Below are positions 14,615 through 22,296 of a stretch of DNA of 35,493 bases, one piece after another (the stretch's first letter is position 1; each line of letters starts with the position of its first letter). Under the pieces are notes generated by a model, which ran no database searches, was not told the DNA's origin, and was given only the letters and a program-made list of their open reading frames with translations. Source of the stretch: Actinomycetes bacterium (GTDB lineage Bacteria > Actinomycetota > Acidimicrobiia > Acidimicrobiales > CADCSY01); contig JAODBP010000007.1 of NCBI GenBank assembly GCA_025464025.1, positions 1-35,493 of the forward strand, in the 5' to 3' direction. The position numbers and the translations under genes are program-made.

Positions 14615-14638
14615 CCCCGCATCCGCTAATCAGCGGGG
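14615..14638. repeat. Nested inverted repeats upstream of the 30-residue ORF
   Basis: CCCCGC (14615-14620) pairs with GCGGGG (14633-14638). Inside, CCGCT (14623-14627) pairs with AGCGG (14632-14636) around AATC. The two stems share the right arm, so only one can form at a time. They lie about 15 bases upstream of the Shine-Dalgarno on the minus-strand transcript. Confidence 0.45.
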
Positions 14639-14711
14639 GATCGCTTCGCTCCGCTCGGGAGATGAAGAAGGTCTACCGACGCGCTCCCGGCGTCTCGCCC
14701 TCGATTCGGTT

Positions 14712-14774
14712 GTCAACGTGCGCGTGGTCACCATCGGCACGTTGACGCCACATTTGAGTGGATTTATGTGGCGT
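14712..14774. repeat. Two interlocked perfect inverted repeats downstream of DUF5317 gene
   Basis: GTCAACGTGC (14712-14721) is the inverse of GCACGTTGAC (14737-14746). ACGCCACAT (14745-14753) is the inverse of ATGTGGCGT (14766-14774), which ends immediately before the stop of the minus-strand DUF5317 gene. The repeats share two bases. The second could act as a terminator stem, though it lacks a T-run; the first has TTGAC in both arms. It could be a terminator, an operator or a mobile repeat remnant. Confidence 0.6.
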
Positions 14775-15383
14775 TCAGGCCTGGTTGGGCACTTCTGTCA
14801 CCGTCACCGAGGGCAACATGGCCACGACCTCGGCGACGGTCCGTCGTCGCCCCCGGCGGACCACCCCGGCCGGCTTGAGGAGGCGGAAGACGACGTTGGC
14901 CACACCGGCCGAGAGGATGAGGTCGCCGAACGACAGCACCTGGCCGATCGGCGCCACCGGGAGCACGTCGCCGAGGAACGTGAGCCGGTCCTGTTCGTCC
15001 TCGAGGTGGCGCTTGGCGCCGAAGTCGATCTCCTCGAGCTTGGCGTGGCGGTCGATGGTGTAGATCGCCTCGGCCCGGACGGGCATCCCGCCGTTGAGCC
15101 CGATGACGACGACGTTGAGCACCAGGCCGACGAGGATCACCGGCATCCCGACCAGCCGGACGTTGGCCAGGGCGAAGGCGACGAGGAGGACGTAGGAGCC
15201 CAGGACGCAGGCCAGCCCCTGCGTGCCGCTCACGTCGACGAGCTGGGGCACGGCCTGGAGGATCACGGCGCCGCCCAGCGCGCCGACGCCGCGCAGCGGG
15301 CGCAACGTGATGTTCCTCGGCCGGCCGCCGGTGACGAGGCCGAGCACGATGCCCGCCACGAGGGCGATGCCGGTGAAGCCCAT
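14775..15383 (-). CDS. DUF5317 family membrane protein
   Basis: 202 residues from ATG 15383; an in-frame start at 15407 would add eight. It opens with a hydrophobic segment GFTGIALVAGIVLGLVTGG, then further membrane segments at about 30-55, 60-80 and 85-105. A conserved-looking LNGGMPV is followed by a cytoplasmic or external loop (KLEEIDFGAKRHL) and a last segment with SFGDLILSAGVANVVFRLL. This is the pattern of DUF5317, an actinobacterial integral membrane family of unknown role. TACCGT lies eight bases before ATG 15383, which supports that start. The stop abuts a perfect inverted repeat. Confidence 0.78.
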   Translation of the reverse strand: MGFTGIALVAGIVLGLVTGGRPRNITLRPLRGVGALGGAVILQAVPQLVDVSGTQGLACVLGSYVLLVAFALANVRLVGMPVILVGLVLNVVVIGLNGGMPVRAEAIYTIDRHAKLEEIDFGAKRHLEDEQDRLTFLGDVLPVAPIGQVLSFGDLILSAGVANVVFRLLKPAGVVRRGRRRTVAEVVAMLPSVTVTEVPNQA

Positions 15384-15391
15384 GGACGGCG

Positions 15392-15397
15392 ACGGTA
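15392..15397 (-). promoter_or_regulatory. -10 element TACCGT of the DUF5317 gene
   Basis: Minus-strand TACCGT, eight bases before ATG 15383, without a Shine-Dalgarno. Confidence 0.38.
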
Positions 15398-15435
15398 GCG
15401 CCGCCACCTCGCTCGGACGGGGAGCCCCGCGCTCC

Positions 15436-15441
15436 TACGAT
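15436..15441 (+). promoter_or_regulatory. -10 element TACGAT of the enoyl-CoA hydratase-like gene (leaderless)
   Basis: TACGAT, six bases, GTG at 15448. It is one of the best matches of the leaderless pattern in the window. Confidence 0.48.
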
Positions 15442-15447
15442 CGGGCC

Positions 15448-16146
15448 GTGCCCGTCCTCACCGAAGCCCACGGCGACCGCGTCACCCTCGTCACGATCGA
15501 TCGCCAGGAGCGGCGCAACGCCGTCGATCGCGACGCCGTCGAGGCGATCCGCTCGGCGGCCGAGGCGGCCACGGGCGTGCTCGTCCTCACCGGCGCCGGC
15601 GGCCACTTCTGCTCGGGCGCCGACCTCACCACGCTGGAGGACGCCGCCTTCGCCGCCCTGGTGCGCGACACGTGCGCGGCGCTGGCCCGGGCCGAGCTGG
15701 TGACGATCGCCGCGGCCGACGGCGCGGCCCTCGGTGCCGGCACCCAGTTCGCCGTGGCCTGCGACCTGCGGGTGTCGACGCCGGGCGCCAAGTTCGGGAT
15801 CCCAGCCGGCAAGCTCGGCGTAGCCCTCGACGCCTCGACCGTCGCCCGGGTGGCGGCGCTGGCCGGTGGCGGACCGGCTCGGGCCATGCTGCTCGGCGGC
15901 GAGGTCGTCGACGGCGAGGCGGCCCACCGGTTCGGCCTGGTGCAGCGGTTGGGCTCGCTCGACGACGCCCTGGCCTGGGCGGCCGAGATCGCCGCCCTCG
16001 CCCCGCTCACCCTCGCCGCCCACAAGGTGGCCCTCGAGGGCGGCGACTCGTCCGCCGCCTACGACCGGGCCTGGTCCAGCGCGGACGTGGCCGAAGGCCT
16101 GGCCGCCTTCAAGGAGAAGCGCCCGCCCGTCTTCCGGGGCACCTGA
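15448..16146 (+). CDS. Enoyl-CoA hydratase/isomerase-like protein lacking catalytic glutamates
   Basis: 232 residues, slightly shorter than the usual ~260. Crotonase fold markers: RRNAVDRDAVEAI, the oxyanion-hole strand GGHFCSGADL, and a second oxyanion segment DGAALGAGTQFAVACDLRVS, then LLGGEVVDGEAAHRFGLVQR. In true hydratases the two catalytic glutamates lie in GGGCEL and QPEILLG-type segments. Here the corresponding positions read GAGTQF and IPAGKLG, so both glutamates are absent. Hydration is therefore unlikely; other crotonase chemistry, or acyl-CoA binding only, is possible. Start GTG 15448 is supported by a TACGAT hexamer six bases upstream. Transcribed alone and convergent with the sortase gene. 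Confidence 0.85.
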   Translation: MPVLTEAHGDRVTLVTIDRQERRNAVDRDAVEAIRSAAEAATGVLVLTGAGGHFCSGADLTTLEDAAFAALVRDTCAALARAELVTIAAADGAALGAGTQFAVACDLRVSTPGAKFGIPAGKLGVALDASTVARVAALAGGGPARAMLLGGEVVDGEAAHRFGLVQRLGSLDDALAWAAEIAALAPLTLAAHKVALEGGDSSAAYDRAWSSADVAEGLAAFKEKRPPVFRGT

Positions 16147-16150
16147 ACCG

Positions 16151-17092
16151 CTAGATGTTCGCCGGCAGGAGCCGGGACACGTTCTCGAAGAAGACGAAGA
16201 GGACCACGAGGAAGACGACGCCGCCGGCGAGGTAGGCGGGCCACCGCTTCCACCGGCGGGCCGCGAACCAGGTGGCGAGGGCCACGAGGATGCACACCAG
16301 CGCCCAGAGCACGGTCGGCCCCGCCGCCGAGCGGTCGCCCGAGAGGCTGGGCTCCTCGAAGGCGCGCACCGGGGCCGAGGGGTCTTCCTTCGTCGGCGCG
16401 ACCGTCGGCACCGGGGCCGGGGCCGGTTCGCCCACCAGCACGGCGTGGACCACGAGGCGCTGGCGGGCGCTGAAGCGGGGGTTGCAGGTCGTGAGCGTGA
16501 GGTGGGCCTTGCCGTCCGTCGGCGGGTCGAGCACCTCGGTCTGGCTCGGCTTCACCACCTCGGTGCGCTCGACCTCGAACCGGAAGCGGCCCTGGCGGGT
16601 CGTGACCCGGATCTCGTCGCCGGCCCCCAGCTCGTCGAGCCGGGAGAAGGGCGCGCCGTAGGTGGTGCGGTGCCCGGCGATGGCCGCGTTGCCGGGCTGC
16701 CCGGGCAGCGGGCTGTTGGGGTAGTGGCCCGGCCCCTTCTTCAGGTCGGGCACGCCCACGCCCTCGACGACGGCCTTGTCGACGCCGATCGTCGGGATGC
16801 GGATCACGGCCACCGCCTCGCCCACGGGGGGCGGGGGCTGCACCTCGGTGGTGGTGGTCGTCGACGACGAGGTGGACGACGGCGCTGTCGTCGTCGTGGA
16901 CAGCGATCGCTCGAAGTCGCGGCGCAGCTCGTGCTGCGAGCGGGCCTCGGCCAGGTTGGTGCCCCAGAGCTGGTAGGCGACGAACAGCAGGAGCAGGAGG
17001 CCGAAGCCCACGAGGACGCGGCCGACCCCACCAACCACCCGACGGAGCGACACGGCTGGCTTCGTACCCCAGCCGCGTCTTGGAGCAGGCAT
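16151..17092 (-). CDS. Class E sortase
   Basis: 313 residues. A membrane anchor lies at about 20-42, followed by a low-complexity Ser/Thr/Pro linker (about 65-90). The sortase domain (about 92-225) carries the catalytic triad H141 (IAGHRTTYG), C203 (TLTTCNP) and an Arg in SARQR (R210/R212). The TTCNP motif with a nearby SARQR is characteristic of class E sortases of high-GC Gram-positives, which anchor LAXTG-type proteins or pilus subunits to peptidoglycan. Two further membrane segments near the C-terminus (about 265-283 and 290-306) are unusual, so both ends are in the membrane. No sortase substrate gene was found in the window. Divergent from ccmA with 30 bases between. Confidence 0.9.
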   Translation of the reverse strand: MPAPRRGWGTKPAVSLRRVVGGVGRVLVGFGLLLLLFVAYQLWGTNLAEARSQHELRRDFERSLSTTTTAPSSTSSSTTTTTEVQPPPPVGEAVAVIRIPTIGVDKAVVEGVGVPDLKKGPGHYPNSPLPGQPGNAAIAGHRTTYGAPFSRLDELGAGDEIRVTTRQGRFRFEVERTEVVKPSQTEVLDPPTDGKAHLTLTTCNPRFSARQRLVVHAVLVGEPAPAPVPTVAPTKEDPSAPVRAFEEPSLSGDRSAAGPTVLWALVCILVALATWFAARRWKRWPAYLAGGVVFLVVLFVFFENVSRLLPANI

Positions 17093-17109
17093 CGGGCCAC
17101 CGGTACCGT
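17080..17109 (+). promoter_or_regulatory. Putative promoter of the ccm operon
   Basis: TTGGAG (17080-17085), an 18-base spacer, TACCGT (17104-17109), then 13 bases to ATG 17123. The -35 overlaps the first codons of the divergent sortase gene. A GGTACC palindrome overlaps the -10. Confidence 0.38.
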
Positions 17110-17122
17110 TCCCAGCGATCCC

Positions 17123-17791
17123 ATGGACCCCGTCGTCCACCTTCGTGCCGCGGTCTGCGTCCTGGGCCGGTTCCCCGCCCTGGCCGGCATCGATCTCGAG
17201 GTCGGCGCCGGGGAGGTCGTGCTCCTCCGGGGACCCAACGGGGCCGGCAAGACCACCCTCCTCCGAGCCGTCGCCGGGCTGGTGCCCGTCGTGCGGGGGG
17301 AAGCGATCGTCCTCGGTCATGATCTCCGCAAGGATCGCCGAGCGGTGCGCCGCCAGGTGGCGATGCTCGGCCATGCCACCGGCCTCTACGACGACCTCAC
17401 CATCGACGAGAACGTGCGGTTCTGGGCCAAGGCGGCCCGCAGCCAGGCCGATCCGACCGTGGCCCAGGACCGGGCCGGGGTCGAGGCCCGCATCCGCGAC
17501 GTCGCCGTCGGCCGGCTCTCGGCCGGCCAGCGCCGGCGGGCGTCGCTGGCCGCGCTGCTGGTCCGCGACGCCAAGCTGTGGCTGCTCGACGAGCCCCATG
17601 CCGGCCTCGACGCGCACGGGCGCGACCTGCTCGACGACCTCGTCCGCTCGGCCGCGTCGGCCGGCACGACCGTGCTGCTCGCCAGCCACGAGCTGGAGCG
17701 GGCCACGCCGCTCGTCCACCGCCAGGTCGTCGTCGCCGGCGGCCACGCCGAGCCCACCACCTCGAGCAACGAGGCCGTCGATGTGGCGTGA
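17123..17791 (+). CDS. ccmA: CcmA, haem exporter ABC ATPase
   Basis: 222 residues. ABC ATPase with Walker A at 37-44 (GPNGAGKT), the signature LSAGQRRR, Walker B LWLLDEPHAGLD and the switch His in LASHE. Short length and the position ahead of ccmB and ccmC identify it as the ATPase that drives release of haem-loaded CcmE from the CcmABCD complex at the membrane. The last 11 bases overlap ccmB. It is the first gene of the operon, behind a candidate promoter. An upstream in-frame GTG could add residues, but the ATG gives the usual CcmA N-terminus. Confidence 0.93.
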   Translation: MDPVVHLRAAVCVLGRFPALAGIDLEVGAGEVVLLRGPNGAGKTTLLRAVAGLVPVVRGEAIVLGHDLRKDRRAVRRQVAMLGHATGLYDDLTIDENVRFWAKAARSQADPTVAQDRAGVEARIRDVAVGRLSAGQRRRASLAALLVRDAKLWLLDEPHAGLDAHGRDLLDDLVRSAASAGTTVLLASHELERATPLVHRQVVVAGGHAEPTTSSNEAVDVA

Positions 17792-18455
17792 CGCCCTGCT
17801 CGTGCTCGGCAAGGACCTCCGCATCGAGCGCCGCTCGAAGGTGGCCTTGAACCAAGTCGCGCCGTTCGCCGTTCTGATCCTGGTGCTGTTCGCCTTCGCC
17901 CTCGACCCCGACCGCGACGTGCTCGTCCGGGCCGCCGCCGGCCTGTTCTGGGTCGCCGTGCTGCTGTCGTCGCTGCTCGCCGTGCAGCGGTCGTCGGGCG
18001 TCGAGGCGGCCGACGGCGTGGCCGACGCCCAGCGCCTGTCCGGGCTCGACCCGGCCGGCATCTTCCTGGGAAAGGCGGCCGCCGTGGCCGTGCAGCTCGC
18101 CGGGCTCGAGGTCATCCTCGGCATCGGCGTGGTGCTGCTCTACGACGTGCACCTCCGCGGCATCGGCACCTTGGTCGCCACCTGCCTGGTCGCGACCGTC
18201 GGGCTGGCCGCCGCCGGTACCCTGTACGGGGTCCTCGCCGCCGGGTTGCGGGTGAGGGAGACGCTCCTCCCGCTCCTGCTCCTGCCCGTCGTGGCCCCGG
18301 TGCTGATCGCCGCCACGCGTGCTTCGGAGAGCGCCCTCACGGGTCTCGCCAGCGAGGTGGCGCCGGCTGACTGGTTGCGCCTGTTGGCGGTCTTCGCCGT
18401 GGTCTACGTCGCGTTCGGCGTGGTCGCCTACGGAAGCCTGATGGAGGAAGCGTGA
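17781..18455 (+). CDS. ccmB: CcmB, haem exporter membrane subunit
   Basis: 224 residues, usual CcmB length, with about six membrane segments. The N-terminal pattern ALLVLGKDLRIERRSKVALN, followed by a hydrophobic stretch and the loop QRLSGLDPAGIFLGKA, matches CcmB. It pairs with CcmA and CcmC in the transporter-like complex acting on CcmE. The ATG at 17781 lies within the last codons of ccmA, and its TGA overlaps the GTG of ccmC by 4 bases, so expression is translationally coupled. Confidence 0.92.
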   Translation: MWRDALLVLGKDLRIERRSKVALNQVAPFAVLILVLFAFALDPDRDVLVRAAAGLFWVAVLLSSLLAVQRSSGVEAADGVADAQRLSGLDPAGIFLGKAAAVAVQLAGLEVILGIGVVLLYDVHLRGIGTLVATCLVATVGLAAAGTLYGVLAAGLRVRETLLPLLLLPVVAPVLIAATRASESALTGLASEVAPADWLRLLAVFAVVYVAFGVVAYGSLMEEA

Positions 18456-19186
18456 AGCGAGGCAGTGCGGTCACGATGAGCCTGGGGTTCGCCGCCCTGG
18501 TGTCGTTCGTGGCGACCTACGCCTACGGGCTCAGCCTTCCGAAGACGGTCGAGCAGGAGCACTACTCCAAGCTCATCGCCATCCACCCCGGCATCGCCTG
18601 GGCGTCGTACGTGGCCTTCGGCGTCACGGCCGTGGCCAGCGTGCTGTGGCTGTGGCCCCGCACCCGGTCGCTCACGTGGGACCTGCTGGCCGGCGCCTCG
18701 GCCGAGGTCGGGGTGCTGTTCACCGCCCTCACCCTGATCACCGGCTCGATCTGGGGTCGCCCGACGTGGGGCGTTTGGTGGGTGTGGGACGCCCGGCTCA
18801 CGCTGTCGGCCCTGATGCTGACGCTCGAGCTCGGCTACCTGGCCCTGCGCCAGGTGCCGTCGGATGTCGAGGTGCGGGGCCGGCGCTCGGCCATCGCCGC
18901 CCTGCTCGCCGTGGTCGTCGTGCCGGTCAACCACTTCGCCGTCGAGTGGTGGCGCACGTTGCACCAGGGCCGCTCGCTCTCGCAGGTCACGCCGGGCAAC
19001 GACCTCGACGGCCAGTTCATCTTCGCCATGGTGCTCGGCTTCCTGGCCATGACGCTCGTCTACGCCTGGCTCACGATGCACCGCCTGCGGGTGGCCCGCA
19101 TGGAGGAGGACGTCGTCGGCGACGACCTCGATGCTGCCCTCGAAGCCCGTCGCCGCGAGGCTGTCGCTGTGGGGCCCCAGTCATGA
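18452..19186 (+). CDS. ccmC: CcmC, haem-handling membrane protein
   Basis: 244 residues, six membrane segments. The tryptophan-rich haem-handling motif reads WGRPTWGVWWVWDARLT (W101 to T117), with flanking histidines H45 (IHPGIAW) and H161/H171 (NHFAVEWW, then LHQ) as candidate haem ligands. CcmC passes haem to the histidine of CcmE on the outer face of the membrane. The GTG start overlaps ccmB and the stop overlaps the ATG of ccmD. The charged C-terminal tail of about 30 residues (from MEEDVV) is longer than in E. coli. Confidence 0.93.
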   Translation: MKRGSAVTMSLGFAALVSFVATYAYGLSLPKTVEQEHYSKLIAIHPGIAWASYVAFGVTAVASVLWLWPRTRSLTWDLLAGASAEVGVLFTALTLITGSIWGRPTWGVWWVWDARLTLSALMLTLELGYLALRQVPSDVEVRGRRSAIAALLAVVVVPVNHFAVEWWRTLHQGRSLSQVTPGNDLDGQFIFAMVLGFLAMTLVYAWLTMHRLRVARMEEDVVGDDLDAALEARRREAVAVGPQS

Positions 19187-19287
19187 GCTACGTCCTCGCC
19201 GGCTACGGGATCACGCTGGTCGCCATCGTCGGCTACGCCGGATGGGTCCTGCGCAAGGGCCGGATCCTGGGCAAGGGGAAGCCGTGA
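19183..19287 (+). CDS. ccmD: CcmD, small membrane subunit of the haem export complex
   Basis: 34 residues with one membrane segment (YVLAGYGITLVAIVGYAGWV) and a basic tail (LRKGRILGKGK). The size, topology, basic end and position between ccmC and ccmE are those of CcmD, which is needed for release of holo-CcmE. The ATG overlaps the ccmC stop and its TGA overlaps the GTG of ccmE. Because of its size it is easy to miss in annotation; identity rests mainly on context. Confidence 0.85.
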   Translation: MSYVLAGYGITLVAIVGYAGWVLRKGRILGKGKP

Positions 19288-19742
19288 CGTTCGACCGGAG
19301 CCGCCTGCGGCTCGGCATCGTCGTCGCGGTGATCTGCGGGGCGCTGGCCTTCCTGGTGCTCCAGGGCCTGGGCAACGCGACGTCGTTCTACCGGAACGCC
19401 GATGAGGCGATGGCCAAGCGCACCGAGCTCGGCACCAAGCGCTTCCGCCTCCAGGGCATCGTGTCGCCCGGCTCGATCAAGGACGCGGGGAACGACGTCA
19501 CGTTCGAGGTCGAGTACAACTGCGTCAGCGTGCCCGTGCACCTCTCCGGCACCCGGCCGCCACCGCTGTTCCAGAAGGGCATCCCGGTCGTGCTCGAAGG
19601 TCACTTCGCCGGGCCGACCGGCGCCTACGAGAGCGACCGGATCATCATCCGGCACACCGAGGAGTACCGGACCAAGGAGTCGCAGAAGGCCGAGGCGACC
19701 GAGAAGGAGCGCTGCAACTCGGGGGCAGCGGCGAAGCAGTGA
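19284..19742 (+). CDS. ccmE: CcmE, haem chaperone
   Basis: 152 residues. A signal-anchor segment (about 9-27) is followed by the OB-fold haem chaperone domain (FRLQGIVSPGSIKD, then YNCVSVPVHLSGTRPPPLF). The covalent haem attachment motif is HTEEY with H124 and Y128, equivalent to the HxxxY of E. coli CcmE rather than the Cys variant found in some archaea and other bacteria. The C-terminal tail is charged. Single Cys80 lies in the domain core. Coupled to ccmD and ccmF by overlaps. Confidence 0.93.
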   Translation: MTFDRSRLRLGIVVAVICGALAFLVLQGLGNATSFYRNADEAMAKRTELGTKRFRLQGIVSPGSIKDAGNDVTFEVEYNCVSVPVHLSGTRPPPLFQKGIPVVLEGHFAGPTGAYESDRIIIRHTEEYRTKESQKAEATEKERCNSGAAAKQ

Positions 19743-21730
19743 GCCTCAACGCGTCACTCGGCACCGCCGCCGTCACCGCCGGGCTCGCGGCGTCGGTGCT
19801 CGGCATGGGCACGCTCGCCGTCGGCCTCCGGCGGCGGGACGAGAAGCTCCTCCGCACCGGCCGGGTCTACGCCGCCATCGCCCTCGCCGGCGCGTTCGGC
19901 GCCTTCGTCGTCATGGAGCGGGCCCTCCTCGGCCACGACTTCTCGCTGAAGTACGTCGCCCAGCACGGCAACCGAGCGGTGCCCGTGCTCTACACGTTCG
20001 CCTCGCTCTGGGGCGCCCTCGAGGGGTCGATCATCCTCTGGACGCTCGTGCTGTGCGGCTACATGGTCGCCGTGCTGGTGCGCTTCCGCGCCCGCGCCGT
20101 CGACCCCCTCGTGGCCTGGGCGACGCTGACGATGCTCGGCGTCTCGACGTTCTTCTTCGCCCTCATGCTCGGGCCGGCCAACCCGTTCAAGGCGGTGGCC
20201 GGCGCCATCCCCACCAACGGACCGGGGCCCAACCCGCTGCTCCAGGACCACCCGCTGATGGCGATCCACCCGCCGTTCCTCTACCTCGGGTACGTCGGCT
20301 TCACCGTGCCGTTCGCCTTCTGCGTGGCCGCGCTGGTCACCGGTCGGGTGGGTGAGGGGTGGCTCGCCGCCACCCGCCGGTGGACACTCGTGTCGTGGGG
20401 CTTCCTCACCATCGGGATCGTGCTCGGCGCGTGGTGGTCGTACGAGGTGCTGGGGTGGGGCGGCTTCTGGGCGTGGGACCCGGTCGAGAACGCCTCGTTC
20501 CTGCCGTGGCTCACCGGCACGGCGTACATCCACTCGGTGATGGTCCAGGAGCGCCGCGGGATGCTGCGGGTCTGGAACCTCTCACTGCTGCTGGCCACGT
20601 TCTCGCTGACGATCCTCGGCACGTTCCTCACCCGCTCCGGCGTGCTCGACTCGGTGCACTCGTTCTCCGAGTCGCCCATCGGCCCGTGGCTGCTCACCTT
20701 CTTCGGGATCATCGTGACCGTGTCGCTCGGCCTCATCGCCTGGCGGGGCGACCGGCTCCGGTCGCCGGGCCGGATCGACTCACCGCTGTCGCGGGAGGGC
20801 GCCTTCCTCCTCAACAACGTCCTGTTCGCCGCGTTCGCCTTCGTGGTGCTGCTCGGGACCGTGTTCCCGCTGATCTACGAGGCGCTGAAGGGCGACGTCA
20901 TCACCGTCCAGCGGCCCTACTTCGACCGCATGACGATGCCGATCGGCCTGGCCCTGCTGTTCCTCATGGCCATCGCCCCGGTGCTGCCGTGGCGGAAGGC
21001 GTCGACCGAGCTGCTCCGCCACCGCCTGCTGTGGCCGGCGTGGGGCGGGGCCGTCGCCATCATCGTGGCCGTCGTCGTCGGGGCCCGGGGCCTGTCCCCG
21101 CTCCTTGCCTTCGGGCTCGGAGGGTTCGCCGCCGGGGCCGCCGGTCGCCAGCTGGTGCTCGCCGCCCGGGCCGCCCGCCGGTCGGGAAGCTCGCTGCTCG
21201 GCGCCGTGGTCGGCCGGGCCAACGGCGGCATGGTCGTGCACCTCGGCGTGATCATCGTGGCCGTGGCCTTCACGTCGGCCACGTCGTTCTCCCACGCCAC
21301 GTCGGTGCGGATGAACCCGGGCGACACCAAGCACGTCGTCGGCCAGACCATCACCTACCTCGGGTCGGGCACCGAGAAGACGGCGCGCAAGACCACCGTG
21401 TCGGCCCGGGTGCGGGTCAACGGCGGGCGGGTGTTCGCCCCGGCCATCAGCGAGTACCCGAACGGGAACGGCACGGTGCCCACGCCGTCGGTCGACGTCG
21501 GCCTGCGCCGCGACATCTACCTCACGCTCGACGAGGCGCCCCGGGCCAACGGCTCGGCCGTCATCGGCATCGTCGTCGAGCCGCTCGTGTCGTGGCTGTG
21601 GCTGGGTGGCCTGCTCATGGCCATCGGCACGGCGCTGGCCATCGTGCCCGGCCGCCGCCGCAACCCGATCGCCCCGGTGTCGGAGCCGCCCCGGCCCGAG
21701 GTCCCCGACACCGAGCTCGTCGACGCATGA
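19739..21730 (+). CDS. ccmF: CcmF, cytochrome c haem lyase subunit
   Basis: 663 residues, close to the usual 640-660, with many membrane segments. The signature haem-handling region WWSYEVLGWGGFWAWDPVEN lies at 232-251, and conserved neighbours such as HPPFLYLGYVGF (177-188) and a long C-terminal external region after about 510 are present. CcmF with CcmH ligates haem from CcmE to the CxxCH motif of apocytochrome c. The GTG start overlaps ccmE and the stop overlaps ccmG. Confidence 0.95.
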   Translation: MSLNASLGTAAVTAGLAASVLGMGTLAVGLRRRDEKLLRTGRVYAAIALAGAFGAFVVMERALLGHDFSLKYVAQHGNRAVPVLYTFASLWGALEGSIILWTLVLCGYMVAVLVRFRARAVDPLVAWATLTMLGVSTFFFALMLGPANPFKAVAGAIPTNGPGPNPLLQDHPLMAIHPPFLYLGYVGFTVPFAFCVAALVTGRVGEGWLAATRRWTLVSWGFLTIGIVLGAWWSYEVLGWGGFWAWDPVENASFLPWLTGTAYIHSVMVQERRGMLRVWNLSLLLATFSLTILGTFLTRSGVLDSVHSFSESPIGPWLLTFFGIIVTVSLGLIAWRGDRLRSPGRIDSPLSREGAFLLNNVLFAAFAFVVLLGTVFPLIYEALKGDVITVQRPYFDRMTMPIGLALLFLMAIAPVLPWRKASTELLRHRLLWPAWGGAVAIIVAVVVGARGLSPLLAFGLGGFAAGAAGRQLVLAARAARRSGSSLLGAVVGRANGGMVVHLGVIIVAVAFTSATSFSHATSVRMNPGDTKHVVGQTITYLGSGTEKTARKTTVSARVRVNGGRVFAPAISEYPNGNGTVPTPSVDVGLRRDIYLTLDEAPRANGSAVIGIVVEPLVSWLWLGGLLMAIGTALAIVPGRRRNPIAPVSEPPRPEVPDTELVDA

Positions 21731-22296
21731 CCGACGTCGCCACCCCGACGGTGAAGCGGTCGCGCCCGGCCCTCTGGATCGCCGTGGGCCTGGCCGTGGT
21801 GCTGGCCCTGCTCATCGCCGTGCTGGCCACCCGCGACAACGCCGCCACCCGCCTGGTCAAGAGCCCGCTGGTCGGCAAGGCCGTCCCGGCCCTGACCGGC
21901 ACCACCGTCGACGGCACCGCGACCTACGACATCGACGACCACCAGGGTGAGTGGGTGGTCGTGAACTTCTTCGCCACCTGGTGCACGCCATGCCAGCAGG
22001 AGCACGACGACCTGGCCCGGTTCGAGAAGTTCCACGGCGCGGTCGGCGACGCGAGCGTGGTGAGCGTCGTCTTCGCCGACCAGACCTCGGACGTGAAGCG
22101 GTTCTTCGCCCAGCGGGGCGGCGACTGGCCGGTCCTGCGCGACGCGAACGGCGTGCTGGCCACCGCCTTCGGCGTGGCCCGCGTCCCCGAGTCGTACCTG
22201 GTCGCGCCGAACGGCACCGTGGTCGGCAAGGTCACCGGTGGCGTCACGTTCGACTTCCTCCAGGAGCAGCTGGCCAAGTTCGAGGCGGGCCGCTGA
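21727..22296 (+). CDS. ccmG: CcmG/DsbE-type thioredoxin-like protein
   Basis: 189 residues. A membrane anchor at about 16-35 holds a thioredoxin-fold domain outside the cell with the active site WCTPC (C86, C89) and the cis-proline segment VARVPESYLVAP. It should reduce the disulphide of apocytochrome c or of CcmH before haem attachment. The ATG overlaps the ccmF stop, and its TGA overlaps the ATG of the next gene by one base. A membrane electron donor of the CcdA/DsbD type is not in the window. Confidence 0.92.
   Translation: MTDVATPTVKRSRPALWIAVGLAVVLALLIAVLATRDNAATRLVKSPLVGKAVPALTGTTVDGTATYDIDDHQGEWVVVNFFATWCTPCQQEHDDLARFEKFHGAVGDASVVSVVFADQTSDVKRFFAQRGGDWPVLRDANGVLATAFGVARVPESYLVAPNGTVVGKVTGGVTFDFLQEQLAKFEAGR

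Noticed and set aside
14641..14660. CGCTTCGCTCCGCTCGG-like sequence as a REP element, similar to text near 31900
   Set aside because: The two stretches share only loose GC-rich wording and no defined boundaries. Similar strings arise by chance at this base composition.
14742..14770. TTGACG-17-TATGTG as a plus-strand promoter
   Set aside because: The spacing is good, but no plus-strand gene follows until 15448 and the hexamers lie within inverted repeat arms, which explains them better.
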